From the NCBI GenBank assembly GCA_938017905.1, contig CALIKX010000047.1, positions 1 to 64,000 on the forward strand: 64,000 bases of DNA, given 5' to 3'. The translations under genes were made by a program, and so were the position numbers. The notes beneath the pieces were generated by a model. The model was given only the letters and a program-made list of their open reading frames with translations. It was not told the DNA's origin and did no database searches. Below, piece after piece: positions 44,441 to 53,011 of this stretch. Positions within the stretch are counted from its first letter, which is position 1. Each line of letters opens with the position of its first letter. Source of the DNA: an uncultured Thermoleophilia bacterium. GTDB taxonomy: Bacteria > Actinomycetota > Thermoleophilia > Miltoncostaeales > Miltoncostaeaceae.

Positions 44441-44977
44441 TCAGGAGAGGTCGAAGCCCATCTGTCCGGTCGTGCCCGTCTCCCCGTTCGCGTCCATCGG
44501 CGCATCGGTCGCTTCGGCCGTTGCGGCGGCATCCTGGGCCAGCCGGTCCGCGCGCTCGTTGAGGTCGTGCCCGGCGTGCCCGCGTACGAGGGTGGGCGAT
44601 ACCGAGTGGTGACGGGCGATCTGCACCAGGAGCCGTTCCCAGAGGTCGCGATTGGCGACGGGCTTCTTCCCCGCCGTGCGCCACCCGCGGCGCTGCCACC
44701 CGCCCAGCCAGTCGTCGGTGATCGCCTTCGCGAGGTACGACGAATCGGTCACCAACTCCACGGCCGAGCCGTCGGGTGCCGCGGCGAGGCCCTCGATCGC
44801 CGCCATGAGCTCCATCCGGTTGTTGGTGCTCGGTGCCTCGGCCCCCGTGATCACCACCTCTGACCCATCGGGCGCGATGACGATGGCGGCCCATCCGCCC
44901 CGGGACGCGTCGGTGCCGTTGCCGGAGCACGCCCCGTCGGTGACGACCAGCGTGGAGGGTGGGTGGCGATGGGTCAT
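44441..44977 (-). CDS. rnhA: Ribonuclease HI
   Basis: 178 aa. Catalytic residues in order: VVTDGACSGNG (Asp), NNRMELMAAIEG (Glu), LVTDSSYLAKAI (Asp) and RGHAGHDLNERADRLA (His and last Asp). The basic handle WLGGWQRRGWRTAGKKPVANRD is present. A C-terminal extension of about 35 residues is low-complexity. It removes RNA from RNA-DNA hybrids. TATGCT (44991-44986) is 8 nt before the ATG, indicating a leaderless mRNA. Confidence 0.94.
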   Translation of the reverse strand: MTHRHPPSTLVVTDGACSGNGTDASRGGWAAIVIAPDGSEVVITGAEAPSTNNRMELMAAIEGLAAAPDGSAVELVTDSSYLAKAITDDWLGGWQRRGWRTAGKKPVANRDLWERLLVQIARHHSVSPTLVRGHAGHDLNERADRLAQDAAATAEATDAPMDANGETGTTGQMGFDLS

Positions 44978-45053
44978 GGCTGGTCAGCATAGATGCGACT
45001 TCCGGTTCCGTGAGGCACCCGCGTGCGCGCGGGGTCAGCCTACGGTCGGCGGG
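44978..45053. promoter_or_regulatory. Divergent leaderless promoters, rnhA / prepilin peptidase
   Basis: 76 bp. Minus: TATGCT (44991-44986), 8 nt from ATG 44977. Plus: TACGGT (45041-45046), 7 nt from GTG 45054. Confidence 0.55.
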
Positions 45054-45662
45054 GTGGAGACGATCATCCTCCTCACCGTGCTGGTGCCGGTGGTGGTGAG
45101 CGACCTGCGCGCGCGGATCATCCCCGACGCGATCGTGGTGCCCGCCGCCGTGGCGGTCACGGTGGCCGCCATCGCCGCGGGTCGTCCGTGGTGGGGGCCG
45201 CCCGCCGCAGCCGCGTTGGTGGGCGGCGTTGTGCTCGTGCCGGCGCTCGCGCACCCTGATGGGATGGGCATGGGGGACGTGAAGCTGGCCGCCCTCATGG
45301 GTGCCGCCCTCGGTCCATCCGGGGGACTCGCGGCCCTGCTCGCCGGATTGCTGGCTGCCGCCGCCTGGGGTGCTGCCGTCGCGCGGGTGCGCGCGGTGCG
45401 GATATCTACCGTGGTGTTGCCGCTCGCGCCATTCCTGGCGGCAGGCGTCCTGGTGGTGGTCGGTCCGGGCGCGTTCCTACACTCGGCGCATGGAGCAGGC
45501 CCTGGTGACCACCCTCCGGCCGGCGCGGCCCTACGACCTGCGACTGTCGGCGGGAGGGACGGCCGGGGGCACCCGCCGGTGGCAGGGGGCCGTGCTGGCC
45601 CTCGCGCTCATGAGCCCGGCGGGCCCCGCGCGCGCGGCGGTGCGCCAGCGCCACGATGGTGA
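45054..45662 (+). CDS. Prepilin peptidase-like (A24) membrane protein
   Basis: 202 aa from GTG 45054. Membrane aspartyl protease motifs SDLRARIIPD and GMGMGDVKLAALMGAALG supply the two catalytic Asp residues, in five or six helices. There is no N-terminal methyltransferase domain, so this is the short TadV/CpaA-like form that processes Flp-type prepilins. The recognisable domain ends near residue 145 (LAPFLAAGVLVVVG); the last 58 codons are low-complexity and overlap the next gene by 173 bp. No pilin genes are in the window. Confidence 0.8.
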   Translation: METIILLTVLVPVVVSDLRARIIPDAIVVPAAVAVTVAAIAAGRPWWGPPAAAALVGGVVLVPALAHPDGMGMGDVKLAALMGAALGPSGGLAALLAGLLAAAAWGAAVARVRAVRISTVVLPLAPFLAAGVLVVVGPGAFLHSAHGAGPGDHPPAGAALRPATVGGRDGRGHPPVAGGRAGPRAHEPGGPRARGGAPAPRW

Positions 45663-46368
45663 CCTTGAGGCGGCGGTGCGGGCGACGGATCCGGAGGCGG
45701 CCCTCGACGCCCTGCGCTTTGCCCTGGCGGTGGATGTGGACCACGCCCCGTTCCTGCGCATGGCTCGCCGTGACCCGCGCATGGCGGCGGTAGGGGTGCG
45801 ACGCAACGGGTACCGCCCCGCCCGCCGCGGGTCGGTGGCGCAGTCGGTGATCGCCGCGGCCTGCGGGCAGCTGGTGACCGGGGGCGAGGCGGCGCGGATG
45901 GAGCGCGCCATCGTCGCGATGGCATCGCCGCGGCTGGATGACGGCCTGCGCCTGCCGCCCACCTCGGAGGCCCTGGCGGGGCTCGCCCCCGCGCGGGCGG
46001 CATCCTGCGGCCTTGCCGCGCGTCGCGCCGGCGCCATGACGCGCCTTGCCCGGGGCATGGACGTGGAGCGCCTTCATGCGGCATCCACGGACCAGATGAC
46101 CGCCCGGCTGGTGCGGGAGCCCTGGCTTGGCCCCTGGAGCGCCGGGATGGTCGGCACCTATGGCCTCGGCCGCATGGATGCCCCGGTGATCGGCGACCTC
46201 GGCCTCATGCGCATCGTGGCCGCGGAGACCGGGCGCTGGCCCGAGCCCGATGAGACGCGCGCGCTGGTGGATCACTACGGGGCGTGGAGCGGGCTGGCGA
46301 GCGCCTACCTGCTGATGCACCCGCTGGCCCGCGTGGCGCGTCCGGCCCGTGCCCATCGCGCGGCCTGA
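45490..46368 (+). CDS. AlkA-like DNA-3-methyladenine glycosylase
   Basis: 292 aa from ATG 45490. An N-terminal AlkA-type beta domain (RPARPYDLRLSAGGTAGGTR) is followed by the HhH-GPD core: VAQSVIAAACGQLVTGGEAA, LLPPTSEAL-like region, LARGMDVERL, LGPWSAGMVGTYGLGRMDAP with the catalytic Asp in VIGDLGLM. It excises alkylated bases. TACACT (45478-45483) inside the prepilin-peptidase gene, 6 nt before the ATG, gives it a private leaderless promoter. The overlap with the upstream gene is 173 bp. Confidence 0.85.
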   Translation: MEQALVTTLRPARPYDLRLSAGGTAGGTRRWQGAVLALALMSPAGPARAAVRQRHDGDLEAAVRATDPEAALDALRFALAVDVDHAPFLRMARRDPRMAAVGVRRNGYRPARRGSVAQSVIAAACGQLVTGGEAARMERAIVAMASPRLDDGLRLPPTSEALAGLAPARAASCGLAARRAGAMTRLARGMDVERLHAASTDQMTARLVREPWLGPWSAGMVGTYGLGRMDAPVIGDLGLMRIVAAETGRWPEPDETRALVDHYGAWSGLASAYLLMHPLARVARPARAHRAA

Positions 46369-46413
46369 GTCCCCGGCGGGCGACGGGGTCCGGAGCGGTA
46401 TGCTGCCCGCCGC

Positions 46414-47574
46414 ATGGCGCTGACCTACCGAACAGCCGGCGAGTCCCATGGTCCGGCCCTCACCACGATCATCGAGGGCCTGCCCGCCGGCCTGCCGCTG
46501 TCCCCCGATGACATCGACGCCGACCTGGCGCGGCGCCAGCTGGGCTACGGACGCGGGGGCCGCCAGAAGATCGAGACCGATCGCGTGCAGGTGACGGCGG
46601 GTATCCGGCATGGGCGCACGCTGGGCAGCCCGGTGGCACTGATGGTGATGAACCGGGACTTCGCGAACTGGTCGGAGGACCGCATGGCCATCTGGGAGCC
46701 GGCGTCGGACGTGGATCCGATCACGCTGCCGCGGCCCGGCCACGCCGACCTCGCCGGAATGCAGAAGTACGAGACCGACGACCTGCGCAACATCCTCGAG
46801 CGCGCGAGCGCCCGTGAGACGGCGGCGCGGGTTGCCGCGGGCGGCGTCGCCAAGGCCCTCATCCGCCGGTACGGCATGGAGGTCCGGAGCCACGTGGTGC
46901 AGGTGGGGCCCGAGCAGGCCCCCCTGCGCGACGACCTGTCCCTCGCGGACTTCGACGGCGTGGATGGCAGCCCCGTACGCGCCCTCGATGGCGACGCATC
47001 TGACCGCATGCGGGCCGCCATCAAGGCCGCGGGGCAGGACAGCGACACGCTCGGCGGCATCTTCGAGGTGTGGGTATTCGACCCGCTTCCGGGCCTGGGG
47101 TCGCACGTGAGCGGGGAGAGCCGGCTGGATGGGCGGATCGGCCAGGCCCTGCTGGGGATTCAGGCCATCAAGGGCGTGGAGATCGGCGCGGGCTTCGAGC
47201 TCGGCCGCATCCGTGGCAGCGCGGCGCATGACGAGATCTTCTGGACCGAGGACCGCGGATACCACCGTCGCACCAACCGCTCGGGTGGCCTTGAAGGGGG
47301 GATGACCCATGGGGCCCCTCTCGTGGTCCGTGCGGCCATGAAGCCCATCGCCACCCTCAGCCGTCCTCTGGCCTCTGTGGATGTGCAGAGCAAGGAGGCC
47401 ACCGCCGCGTTCAAGGAGCGCTCGGACATCTGCGCCGTGCCGGCCGCCGCCGTGATCGGCGAGGCCGTGGTTGCCTTCGTCCTCGCCCAGGCACTGGTCG
47501 AGAAGTTCGGTGGCGACTCCGTGGCCTCCCTCGATGCCGCCGTGGATCGCTACCGCGCGGTCCTGGCGCGCTAG
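46414..47574 (+). CDS. aroC: Chorismate synthase
   Basis: 386 aa. Family signatures GESHGPALTTIIEG, DLARRQLGYGRGGRQKIE, GSPVALMVMNRDFANW, PRPGHADLAGMQKY, RNILERASARETAARVAAG and NRSGGLEGGMTHG. It uses reduced FMN to convert EPSP to chorismate. TATGCT (46399-46404) ends 9 nt before the ATG with no Shine-Dalgarno, so the long shikimate/EF-P/ACC operon probably starts with a leaderless cistron. Confidence 0.97.
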   Translation: MALTYRTAGESHGPALTTIIEGLPAGLPLSPDDIDADLARRQLGYGRGGRQKIETDRVQVTAGIRHGRTLGSPVALMVMNRDFANWSEDRMAIWEPASDVDPITLPRPGHADLAGMQKYETDDLRNILERASARETAARVAAGGVAKALIRRYGMEVRSHVVQVGPEQAPLRDDLSLADFDGVDGSPVRALDGDASDRMRAAIKAAGQDSDTLGGIFEVWVFDPLPGLGSHVSGESRLDGRIGQALLGIQAIKGVEIGAGFELGRIRGSAAHDEIFWTEDRGYHRRTNRSGGLEGGMTHGAPLVVRAAMKPIATLSRPLASVDVQSKEATAAFKERSDICAVPAAAVIGEAVVAFVLAQALVEKFGGDSVASLDAAVDRYRAVLAR

Positions 47575-47582
47575 GCGTGGGC

Positions 47583-48107
47583 ATGGAGCGCTGGGTCGCG
47601 CTCGCCGGCTACATGGGGGCGGGCAAGTCGACCGTGGGCCGTCGCACCGCCGACCTGCTGGGCGCGCAGTTCCTCGACGTGGACGACCTCGTCGAGGCGC
47701 ACGCGGGGCAGTCGATCCCCGAGATCTTCGCGCAGCGCGGCGAGCTGTGGTTCCGTCGGACCGAGGAGGACCTGATCCGCGAGAACCTGGGGGCTGACCC
47801 CGGTGTGCTGGCCCTCGGCGGAGGTGCCCTGGGCAGCAGGCGCACCCGTGATCTGCTGGGCCGCACCGCATGGGTGGCGTGGCTGCGCATCGACCCGGCA
47901 CTGGCGTGGGATCGCGTGGGCGGACGCCCCGGTCGCCCGCTCGCGCTGGACCGCGACCGCTTCATCCGCCGCGCCGCCGAGCGCGAGCACGTGTACCGCG
48001 AGGCCGCCGACGTGATCCTGGATGCGGCGCTGCCCCCCGACGAGGTCGCCCGCGATCTCGTGGACTGGATCGGTGGCGGTGGCCCGGATGAGGAGCGGGC
48101 GGGATGA
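47583..48107 (+). CDS. aroK: Shikimate kinase
   Basis: 174 aa from ATG 47583 (AGG 7 nt upstream; GTG 47577 is possible). P-loop GYMGAGKSTVG, shikimate-binding DVDDLVEAHAG, IFAQRGELWFRRTEEDLI, ALGGGAL and the lid GGRPGRPL. Phosphorylates shikimate at O3. Overlaps aroB as ATGA. Confidence 0.95.
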   Translation: MERWVALAGYMGAGKSTVGRRTADLLGAQFLDVDDLVEAHAGQSIPEIFAQRGELWFRRTEEDLIRENLGADPGVLALGGGALGSRRTRDLLGRTAWVAWLRIDPALAWDRVGGRPGRPLALDRDRFIRRAAEREHVYREAADVILDAALPPDEVARDLVDWIGGGGPDEERAG

Positions 48108-49201
48108 GCACGGTGGCTCCCGAGCCGGTCCTGCGCGCGCAGATCGGCGCGCGCACCGTGCCGATTCACCTCGGGGCCGGCGTCCTCGGTGCCGTCGGGC
48201 CCGTGCTGGCGGCTGCCGCAGAGGGTGACGGCGTGTTCGTGGTGGTGGACGATGGCGTCCTGCCCGCGGGCGAGCAGGTCGCGGCGTCGTGCCGTGATGC
48301 GGGGATGCGCGTGCATGTCGAGGCCGTGCCCGCGGGCGAGGCCTCGAAGAACCTGGGCGAACTCGAGCGCCTTGCCCGCGCCGCTGCGCGCGCGGGCATC
48401 CGCCGCCGGGACGCCGTGGTGGCAGTGGGCGGCGGCGTGGTGGGTGACCTGGCGGGCTTTCTGGCGGCCTCGTACCAGCGCGGTGTGCGACTGGTGCAGG
48501 TTCCGACCACCCTCCTCGCGATGGTGGATTCCGCCCTCGGCGGGAAGACGGGCGTGGACCTCCCGGAGGGGAAGAACTACGTGGGCGCCGTGTACCAGCC
48601 CGAGGCCGTCGTGATGGACCCCGTGGTCCTTGGCACGCTCCCGGCGCGCGAACTGTCATGCGGCTTTGCCGAGGTCGTGAAGTACGGGCTGCTCGTGGGC
48701 GGCGACCTGATGGAGATCGTCGCCGCGTGGCCTGAGCTGCCCGGCCCGGATGATGCCCTGGCCGACCTGATCCGGCGCTGCGCCGAGTGCAAGCTGGAGG
48801 TCGTGGCCGAGGACGAGATGGACCTCGGCCGCCGCGCGATCCTGAACCTCGGCCACACGGCGGGCCATGGCATCGAGGCCGCGGGGGGGTATGACCTCTA
48901 CCACCACGGTGAGGCGATCTCGCTGGGCCTGCTGGCGGCCCTGCGGGTGAGCGAGCGGGAACTCGGGCTCGATCCCACGTGGCGCCGGCGTACGGCGGAC
49001 ACCCTCGGGAGGCATGGTCTTCCGGTGACCCTCGATCCGTCGGTGGACGTCGACCAAGTCATCGAGATCATGGGCCGCGACAAGAAGTCCGATGGCCGCG
49101 CCCTGAACATGGTCCTCCTGCGCGCGCCGGGGGATGTCCTCACCCACCAGGACCCCGATCCGGCCGTTGTGCGCGCGGCCGTGGAGGAGCTCGTTCCATG
49201 A
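48104..49201 (+). CDS. aroB: 3-dehydroquinate synthase
   Basis: 365 aa. NAD-binding and metal motifs: VVAVGGGVVGDLAGFLAASY, RGVRLVQVPTTLLAMVDSAL, GGKTGVDLPEGKNYVGAVYQ, VVKYGLL, NLGHTAGHGIEAAGGY, HGEAISLGLLAA, DKKSDGRALNMVLL. Zinc ligands (Glu, His, His) present. Converts DAHP to 3-dehydroquinate. Its stop and the aroQ start overlap as ATGA. Confidence 0.96.
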   Translation: MSTVAPEPVLRAQIGARTVPIHLGAGVLGAVGPVLAAAAEGDGVFVVVDDGVLPAGEQVAASCRDAGMRVHVEAVPAGEASKNLGELERLARAAARAGIRRRDAVVAVGGGVVGDLAGFLAASYQRGVRLVQVPTTLLAMVDSALGGKTGVDLPEGKNYVGAVYQPEAVVMDPVVLGTLPARELSCGFAEVVKYGLLVGGDLMEIVAAWPELPGPDDALADLIRRCAECKLEVVAEDEMDLGRRAILNLGHTAGHGIEAAGGYDLYHHGEAISLGLLAALRVSERELGLDPTWRRRTADTLGRHGLPVTLDPSVDVDQVIEIMGRDKKSDGRALNMVLLRAPGDVLTHQDPDPAVVRAAVEELVP

Positions 49202-49632
49202 TCACGATCGCCCTTCTGCATGGACCGAACATCAACATGCTGGGCCGCAGGCCCTCGCAGCACTACGGCACGCTCACGCTCCCGGAACTCGAGTCCCAGG
49301 TGCGGACGTGGGGTGCGGAGCGCAACATGCGTGTGGGCACGTTCCAGACGAATCACGAGGGCGCATTCCTGGAGCACGTGCACGGCCTGGCCGGTGCGGT
49401 CGATGGGGCGATCGTGAACCCCGGTGCGTGGACCCACTATCAATACTCCGTCCGCGATGCGCTTGAGGTGATGGGCGCGCCCTTCGTGGAGGTGCACCTG
49501 TCCGACGTGAATGCGCGCGAGGACTTCCGCCGCGTGTCGGTGGTGCGCGACATCGCCCTCGCGACCGTCTCCGGGAAGGGGCCCGAGGGCTACCGCGAGG
49601 CCCTCGACCTGCTGGCCGCGGAGATTGCGTGA
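49198..49632 (+). CDS. aroQ: Type II 3-dehydroquinate dehydratase
   Basis: 144 aa. Motifs of the dodecameric type II enzyme: LLHGPNINMLGRRPSQHYG (with the catalytic Tyr), QTNHEGAFLEHVH, IVNPGAWTHYQYSVRDAL, VEVHLSDVNAREDFR (catalytic His). LHGPNINML replaces the more usual LNGPNLNLL. Acts directly after AroB in the shikimate pathway. Overlaps pepP as GTGA. Confidence 0.93.
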   Translation: MITIALLHGPNINMLGRRPSQHYGTLTLPELESQVRTWGAERNMRVGTFQTNHEGAFLEHVHGLAGAVDGAIVNPGAWTHYQYSVRDALEVMGAPFVEVHLSDVNAREDFRRVSVVRDIALATVSGKGPEGYREALDLLAAEIA

Positions 49633-50699
49633 GCATCACCGCGCGCCACGGGCGCATTCGCGAGGAGTTGCGCGGGCAGGGGCTCGACGCGCTCGTCGTG
49701 ACCAATCTGGTCAACATCCGCTACCTGAGCGGCTTCGTGGGCTCCAACGGCGTCCTGGTGGTGGGGCCGGAATCCCTCGTGCTGCTTACCGATTCGCGGT
49801 ACGCCACCGCGGCGCGCGACCAGGTGACGGATACCGACGTGGTGATCGCCGGCCGCGACCTGCTGGACCGCCTGGCCGAGGTGGTGCCGCGTGGGCGCGT
49901 GGGCTTCGAGGCCGAGGACGTCACCGTGGCCCGTCGCGACCGGCTTGCGGCGCGGCTGGAGGGGGTGGACCTCGTCTCCACGGCGGGGATCGTCGAGGGG
50001 CTCCGCGTGGTGAAGGAGCCCGGCGAGATCGACCTGATCCGCGACGCCACGCGCATCGCGGATGCCGCTCTCTCAGGGCTCATCACGCGCGGCTTCGCCG
50101 GGCGCACCGAGGCCCGGGTGGCCTGGGATCTCGAAGGGGCGATGCGCGAGGCCGGGGCCGAGGGCGCGAGTTTCGACATCATCGTCGCCGGGGGCGCGCA
50201 TGGCGCGCTGCCGCACGCCGTGCCCCGTCCGGTCGTCGTGCCCCCCGACGCCCTGGTCGTGGTGGACATGGGTGCCCGGGTGGATGGATACGCCTCGGAC
50301 TGCACGCGCACCCTCTGCACCGGTACGCTCTCGCCCGCGCTCGAGGAGGCCTATGCGGTGTGCCTCGAGGCCCAGCGCGCGGCCCTCGCCGCCTGCCGGC
50401 CGGGAGTCCACTCGGGGGACCTCGACTCGGTTGCCCGGGGGATCATCGCGGATGCCGGCCTCGGGGAGCACTTCGGCCACGGCCTCGGGCACGGGGTGGG
50501 CCTCGACATCCATGAGCGCCCGTGGCTTCGGCAGGAGGGCGGGGAGGTGCTGGAAACCGGCATGGTTGTGACGATCGAACCGGGGATCTACCTCGAGGGG
50601 GTCGGCGGGGTGCGCATCGAGGACCTGGCCGTCGTCACCGATGACGGGTGCGAGGTGCTCACCGGCGTGCCGACCGACCTGACCACGACGACCATCTAG
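49629..50699 (+). CDS. M24 Xaa-Pro aminopeptidase/dipeptidase
   Basis: 356 aa from GTG 49629. A creatinase-like N-terminal domain (LVVTNLVNIRYLSGFVGSNG) and a pita-bread catalytic domain with all metal ligands: VVVDMGARVDGYASDCTRT (two Asp), FGHGLGHGVGLDIHE (His), MVVTIEPGIY (Glu), GVRIEDLAVV (Glu). It sits between aroQ and efp, the same place as in many Gram-positive genomes. Whether it prefers Xaa-Pro peptides or dipeptides is not readable. Confidence 0.92.
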   Translation: MSITARHGRIREELRGQGLDALVVTNLVNIRYLSGFVGSNGVLVVGPESLVLLTDSRYATAARDQVTDTDVVIAGRDLLDRLAEVVPRGRVGFEAEDVTVARRDRLAARLEGVDLVSTAGIVEGLRVVKEPGEIDLIRDATRIADAALSGLITRGFAGRTEARVAWDLEGAMREAGAEGASFDIIVAGGAHGALPHAVPRPVVVPPDALVVVDMGARVDGYASDCTRTLCTGTLSPALEEAYAVCLEAQRAALAACRPGVHSGDLDSVARGIIADAGLGEHFGHGLGHGVGLDIHERPWLRQEGGEVLETGMVVTIEPGIYLEGVGGVRIEDLAVVTDDGCEVLTGVPTDLTTTTI

Positions 50700-50708
50700 G
50701 AGCGGGCC

Positions 50709-51269
50709 GTGGGGGCCATCAGCAGCAACGACCTGAAGAACGGATGGGTGCTCGACATCGACGGGGAGCTCGTGTCCGTCGTGTCGTTCCAGCACGTCAA
50801 GCCCGGCAAGGGCGGCGCGTTCGTCCGTACCAAGCTCAAGGGGCTGGCCAAGGGCAACGTGGTGGACAAGACGTTCCGCGCGGGCGAGAAGCTCGAGCGG
50901 GTCACCACCGAGACCAAGAACATGCAGATGCTCTACGAGGACGGCGATGCCTTCGTCTTCATGGACTCGCAGACCTACGACCAGATCTCCGTCCCGAAGG
51001 AGGCGATCGAGGCGGTCGACCTGATCGCACCGAACTCCGAGGTGCAGGTGCTGTTCGTGCGCGATGCCCCCTTCCGCGCCGAGCCGCCGGCGTCGGTCGA
51101 GCTGGCCGTGGCGCAGACCGATCCGGGGGTGAAGGGCGACACCGTCTCGAACGTGACGAAGCCCGCCACGCTGGAGACCGGCGCGACCGTGAACGTGCCG
51201 CTGTTCGTGAACGAGGGTGACCGCATCAAGGTGGACACCCGTACCCGGGAGTACGTGAGCCGAGCATGA
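50709..51269 (+). CDS. efp: Translation elongation factor P
   Basis: 186 aa from GTG 50709 with AGGAG 6 nt upstream, overlapping the pepP stop. KOW-like domain I with the tip loop [19 protein letters not shown]; the modifiable residue is Lys-34. Domains II and III follow ([49 protein letters not shown]). Relieves ribosome stalling at polyproline. No modification enzyme is in the window. Overlaps the accB-fusion gene as ATGA. Confidence 0.97.
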   Translation: MGAISSNDLKNGWVLDIDGELVSVVSFQHVKPGKGGAFVRTKLKGLAKGNVVDKTFRAGEKLERVTTETKNMQMLYEDGDAFVFMDSQTYDQISVPKEAIEAVDLIAPNSEVQVLFVRDAPFRAEPPASVELAVAQTDPGVKGDTVSNVTKPATLETGATVNVPLFVNEGDRIKVDTRTREYVSRA

Positions 51270-53011
51270 GCACAGACGCCTCCGAGACCGCAATCGGACT
51301 GGTCGACGTCACGCTGCGCGACCTGGGCACCCCGCCGTGGGGGGCCCGGATCGCGCCCGATGACCTGGGAGCTGCCGCGGCTGCGCTCGCACCCGTGGGC
51401 GCCCGCGTGATCGAGGCGATCGATCCGGCCGCCGCCCGCGCCTGCATGGACGGGCGCACCGAGAGCCCGCTGGACCGCCTGCGCGTGGTGGCGCGTCACG
51501 CCGGGGGCGCGCGCCTCGGGATCGTGGTGACGGGCCGCACCCTACTGGGGGAGGTCCCCGTGGGCGCCGGCGTCGCCGCGCGCCTAGTGGCGTCGGCCGC
51601 CGCCAGCGGCGCGGCGCGCGTGCGCGCCTACGACGCCCTGAATGATCCGGATGCACTCCGCGGTGTCGCCGAGGGCGCGCGCGAGGCCGGGATCGACTTC
51701 GTCCCCACGCTGGTGCTCGGCCCGGTGCCGGACGCCGATGACGCGCGCTGGGTGGAGGAGGCTCTCGCGCTGTCGCAGTTGCCGGGTGCGACGTCGCTGT
51801 GCATCTCGGACTTGGGCGGCAACCTCACCCCGGTCGCCATGGGCCTGTTGGTGGGCAACGTCACCGCGCGGTGCCCGTTGCCCGTGGAGGTGTCGCTTCG
51901 CGCCACCGGTGGGCTGGCGTCGATGTCCGCCCTGAGCGCGGCGCTGGCCGGCGCGCATGCCATCCACGCATCGGTGGGCGCGGCGGCCCTCGTCGCCGGG
52001 CGCCCGTCGGCCGAGGCGTTGTACGTGGCGCTCCATGGGGGCGACCGGGAGTTCGACGTCGACGTCCCCGCGCTGGAGGAGGCGGGACGGGTGCTGTGGC
52101 CGCTGGTGGCGCAGGAGCGGGTGCGCCGTGCGGCCGAACTGGCCGGCGGGCCCCAGTTGCAGTTGCCGCCCGACCTGGCCGCCGGGCTGCTGGCGCGCCT
52201 CGCCCGGCAGGGGCTGGCGGCGCGTGCCCATGAGGCCGCCGATGAGTGCGCCGCCGTGTGCCGCGACCTCGGCGGTGTCACCTTCGCCCCACCGGTAGGG
52301 GAGGCCATTGTCGCCCAGGCCGCCCGGCATGTGGTGGACGGCGTGCGGTGGCGCGAGACCACGCCGGCGCTGGCGGACGTGGCCCTCGGGGCGCGCGGCC
52401 GCCTGCGGGTGGACGTCTCGGAGGATGCGCTGGCCGTGGCCCGTGGCGCCGGGGGTACCGGCGAACCGGCCGAACTGGCCGCCGTGCTCGCGGATGCGCC
52501 CTCGGACGTGTCGGAGGAGGATGCCGTCATCCTCGCGCAGTTCCCCGAGGCGGGGCGCCGCCTCGTCGACCGTCGTCGGTCCCTCGCGGCCGAGGAGGCC
52601 GGCGACGAGGGAATGGCGATCGACCGCGGCCTCATTGAGGCGCTGGTGCAGGTGGTGGAAGGCGCCGGGCAGTCGGAGGTGAGCGTCGAGGTGGGTGGCG
52701 CTCGCGTGACGGTGCGCCCCGCGGTGGCTGCCGCAGCGGCGGCACCCGGTGCGGCAGCCGCGCCGGCGGACGACGGCATCCGGGTGGAGAGCCCGATGGT
52801 GGGCACGTTCTACGCGGCGCCCAATCCGGACTCCGAGCCCTTCGTGAAGGTGGGCGACCGGGTGGTACAGGGCCAGGTGCTCTGCATCATCGAGGCGATG
52901 AAGATCTTCAACGAGATCACTGCCGAGAGGGCGGGCACGATCACCGAGATCCCCGTGGGCAATGCCGAGCCTGTCGAGTTCGGCCAGACGCTGTTCGTGC
53001 TGGCGCCGTGA
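51266..53011 (+). CDS. accB: Biotin carboxyl carrier protein AccB fused to a degenerate carboxyltransferase domain
   Basis: 581 aa. The C-terminal part is a normal Acc[21 protein letters not shown] and [12 protein letters not shown] (about 455-500), an Ala/Pro linker, then [20 protein letters not shown] and EAMKIFNEI with the biotin Lys-546. The first ~450 residues follow the pyruvate-carboxylase/OadA/5S carboxyltransferase plan: [73 protein letters not shown]. The metal Asp-19 is kept, but the carbamylated Lys of CIKD is Ser-181 and the HXH pair is Ser-210/Arg-212. It is therefore probably a structural relic or scaffold. Coupled to efp (ATGA) and accC (GTGA). Confidence 0.85.
   Translation: MSTDASETAIGLVDVTLRDLGTPPWGARIAPDDLGAAAAALAPVGARVIEAIDPAAARACMDGRTESPLDRLRVVARHAGGARLGIVVTGRTLLGEVPVGAGVAARLVASAAASGAARVRAYDALNDPDALRGVAEGAREAGIDFVPTLVLGPVPDADDARWVEEALALSQLPGATSLCISDLGGNLTPVAMGLLVGNVTARCPLPVEVSLRATGGLASMSALSAALAGAHAIHASVGAAALVAGRPSAEALYVALHGGDREFDVDVPALEEAGRVLWPLVAQERVRRAAELAGGPQLQLPPDLAAGLLARLARQGLAARAHEAADECAAVCRDLGGVTFAPPVGEAIVAQAARHVVDGVRWRETTPALADVALGARGRLRVDVSEDALAVARGAGGTGEPAELAAVLADAPSDVSEEDAVILAQFPEAGRRLVDRRRSLAAEEAGDEGMAIDRGLIEALVQVVEGAGQSEVSVEVGGARVTVRPAVAAAAAAPGAAAAPADDGIRVESPMVGTFYAAPNPDSEPFVKVGDRVVQGQVLCIIEAMKIFNEITAERAGTITEIPVGNAEPVEFGQTLFVLAP

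Noticed and set aside
51266-52640. Frameshift as the cause of the degenerate carboxyltransferase domain
   Set aside because: CT-like motifs are found in the same frame from residue 13 to about 440 on both sides of the altered sites, so substitutions rather than a frameshift explain the losses.
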